64,000 nucleotides of DNA from Accumulibacter sp964420975 (GTDB lineage Bacteria > Pseudomonadota > Gammaproteobacteria > Burkholderiales > Rhodocyclaceae), in assembly GCA_964420975.1 (NCBI GenBank), contig CAYQVH010000022.1:4915-68914 (forward strand). Direction: 5' to 3'. The translations under genes were made by a program, and so were the position numbers. Positions 62,720 through 64,000 of this stretch are shown here, piece after piece. Under the pieces are notes generated by a model. It ran no database searches, was not told where the DNA came from, and worked only from the letters and a program-made list of their open reading frames with translations. Position 1 is the stretch's first letter. Every line of letters begins with the position of its first letter.

Positions 62720-62805
62720 ATGGAAGCAGCGGCCGTGATGGCACTGTCCGAGAACTATCGCAAGCGTCTGTGCACCACGAACCTGCAAGAGCGTCTGAAC
62801 GAGCA
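62720..62805 (+). pseudogene. IS256-family (mutator) transposase fragment
   Basis: The frame from 62720 reads AAVMALSENYRKRLCTTNLQ and then ERLNE, matching the conserved segment of IS256-type transposases (LPEKYRRRLRTTNxLERLN). Only about 28 codons remain; the sequence ends about 35 bases before the IS630 inverted repeat. Confidence 0.65.
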
Positions 62806-62840
62806 AAAGGGTGGTCTAGCGTCTAATTGCATTACTGTCC

Positions 62841-62853
62841 ATTAGTAATAGGA
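62841..62853 (+). repeat. Left inverted repeat of the IS630 element
   Basis: ATTAGTAATAGGA, matching 11 of 13 bases of the complement of 63933-63945. Confidence 0.55.
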
Positions 62854-62886
62854 TGCTCGCCGTGTTTTGTCGGACGGGGGGAGACC

Positions 62887-64000
62887 GTGGGACGTGTAGC
62901 GGTGGCGCTGTCTTGCACAGCGGAGGTGACGGGGGAGTTGGAGCGGATGTCGAGGAGTCACAGTGGCGAGGTTCGTTTGGCCGAGCGAGCGCGGATCATC
63001 CTGGGCGGTTTGCGGGGCCTGCAAAACGCGGGGGTGGGGGGCGCGCGAAGTGGGGGTACGACCGACCACCGTGGGATTGTGGCGCCGGCGCTTTGCCGAG
63101 CAGGGTTTGTCGGGGTTGCGTGATGCCCCTCGGCCGGGCAAGCCGGCGAAGTATGGGACCGACTTGCGTGACCGCCTCTTGGCGCAGCTTGAGCGGACGT
63201 CTCCGGAGGGCATGGCGAACTGGGATGGGGGTTCGCTGCCGAGAGTGCTGGAGGTTTCGGACGACGCCGTTTGGCGTGTGTTGCGTCGGGAGGGCATCCA
63301 ACTGCAGTGGCATCGCTCCTGGTGTGTCAGCACGGACCCCGAGTTCGCCGCCAAAGCGGCGGAGGTCATCGGACTGTACCTGACCCCCCGAAAAAGGCCC
63401 TGGTCCTGAGCGTCGACGAGAAACCCTCGATCCAGGCGCTGGAGCGTCGGCGCGGCTATGTTCAGACCAGCAGCGGGAAGGTCGTCCAAGGGCTGAAAAG
63501 CACGTACAAGCGCCAGGGCACCGTTAACCTGTTTGCCGCCCTCGAAGTCGCCACTGGCGTCATTCGCGGCAAGACCACCCAAACCAAGAAGCGCGCCGAT
63601 TTCCAAGCGTTCATGGAGGACGTCGTCGCTGACGACTTCCCCGACCGCGAAATCCATGTCATCCTGGACCACCTCAATACGCACAAGAAAAACGACGAGT
63701 GGCTCGCTGGCCATCCCAACGTCACCTTCCACTTCACGCCCACCAGCGCCAGTTGGCTTAACCAGGTAGAAATCTGTTTCGGCATCTTCCAACGCAAGAC
63801 GCTGCGAAATGCCCGCTTTTCAAGTGTCGATCAACTCGTCGAGGCCATTCAGAAATTCACCGCAGCTTACAAACAGAACGCCGCCCCCTTCGTTTGGCGA
63901 AAGCGCGAGGTCAAGGGCGCTTGGCTACGAAATACTATTATTAATGAGCCTCTTGCAAAACTCCCAGTGCAGATGGTTTGGCAGGGCATCAGCCACTGTA
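62887..64000 (+). pseudogene. IS630-family transposase, two frameshifts at homopolymers
   Basis: The N-terminal part (VRLAERARIILGGLRGLQNA) is in one frame, the middle (EVGVRPTTVGLWRRRFAEQG) in the next and the catalytic part back in the first frame. One extra G in the G6 run near 63033-63038 and one missing C in the C6 run at 63384-63389 explain the shifts. The DDE residues are visible: LVLSVDEKPSIQAL, VILDHLNTHKKN and SASWLNQVEICFG. No stop codon occurs before the window end, though the element probably ends near 63945. Confidence 0.75.
63933..63945 (-). repeat. Right inverted repeat of the IS630 element
   Basis: TACTATTATTAAT on +, the near-complement of the left end. Confidence 0.55.

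Larger units (their letters stand above)
62841..63945 (+). mobile_element. IS630-family insertion sequence (about 1.1 kb)
   Basis: Bounded by imperfect inverted repeats: ATTAGTAATAGGA on the left (62841-62853) and its near-complement TACTATTATTAAT on the right (63933-63945), 11 of 13 matching. It encloses a frameshifted transposase. The exact ends and the TA target duplication could not be fixed. Confidence 0.65.

Noticed and set aside
1..64000. CRISPR arrays, tRNA or rRNA genes
   Set aside because: No regularly spaced repeats, cloverleaf arms or conserved rRNA segments were seen.

Overview
The window looks like chromosomal DNA of a denitrifying betaproteobacterium, most likely Rhodocyclales (the Accumulibacter/Dechloromonas/Azospira neighbourhood). 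This is inferred from high GC, a clade II (Sec-exported) nitrous oxide reductase cluster, a full System I cytochrome c maturation operon, many c-type cytochromes and the gene orders gatCBA/mreBCD-mrdA-rodA and dacC-ybeD-lipB-lipA. No rRNA, tRNA or CRISPR array was seen.

Left part (1-11.3 kb): a truncated Crp/Fnr-type regulator, then a defence-type island. IS3-family debris (690-1009 and 2322-2735) flanks an orphan P-loop ATPase. A type I restriction-modification operon follows, hsdM-hsdS-[DUF4258 / YgiT-type zinc finger pair]-hsdR-M48 peptidase, with short or overlapping junctions. The toxin-antitoxin-like pair sits between hsdS and hsdR.

Nos region (11.4-26.7 kb): a single-gene heme-copper-oxidase-like protein, a TlpA-type thioredoxin, an exported pentapeptide-repeat protein and an FmdE-like protein lead in. 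A PCuAC copper chaperone and a membrane-anchored hypothetical protein face the other way. Then come nosZ, two c-type cytochromes (mono- and diheme), a NosB-like membrane protein, nosD, NapG/NapH-like ferredoxin proteins, nosF, nosL, nosY and a second TlpA protein. nosR is absent, as expected for clade II clusters. A 143-bp palindromic, MITE-like repeat lies exactly between nosL and nosY.

Housekeeping core (26.7-46.5 kb): gatCAB on the minus strand diverges from mreBCD-mrdA-rodA-rlpA. After these come a GAF/PAS protein without an output domain, dacC-ybeD-lipB-lipA, a VTT-like membrane protein, a short second RlpA-like protein, prpC, prpD and a PssA-type phospholipase-D-family enzyme closed by a strong terminator.

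Respiratory accessory part (46.5-61.1 kb): a NapC/NirT tetraheme quinol dehydrogenase with a partner cytochrome, the complete ccmABCDEFGHI operon, and divergent hypA-hypB-hypF-hypC, facing a gamma-glutamyltransferase. A CheB-like protein and IS debris (an IS256 fragment cut by a frameshifted IS630 element) close the window.

Common theme: FNR/DNR/FixK-type palindromes lie upstream of nosZ, the diheme cytochrome, the NapC pair and the ccm/hyp divergence, mostly at about -41.5 from a plausible -10. This suggests one oxygen- or NO-responsive regulon supplying quinol electrons, cytochromes c and copper for N2O respiration. Gene functions come from recognisable motifs. The regulation and the roles of the accessory nos genes are inference.
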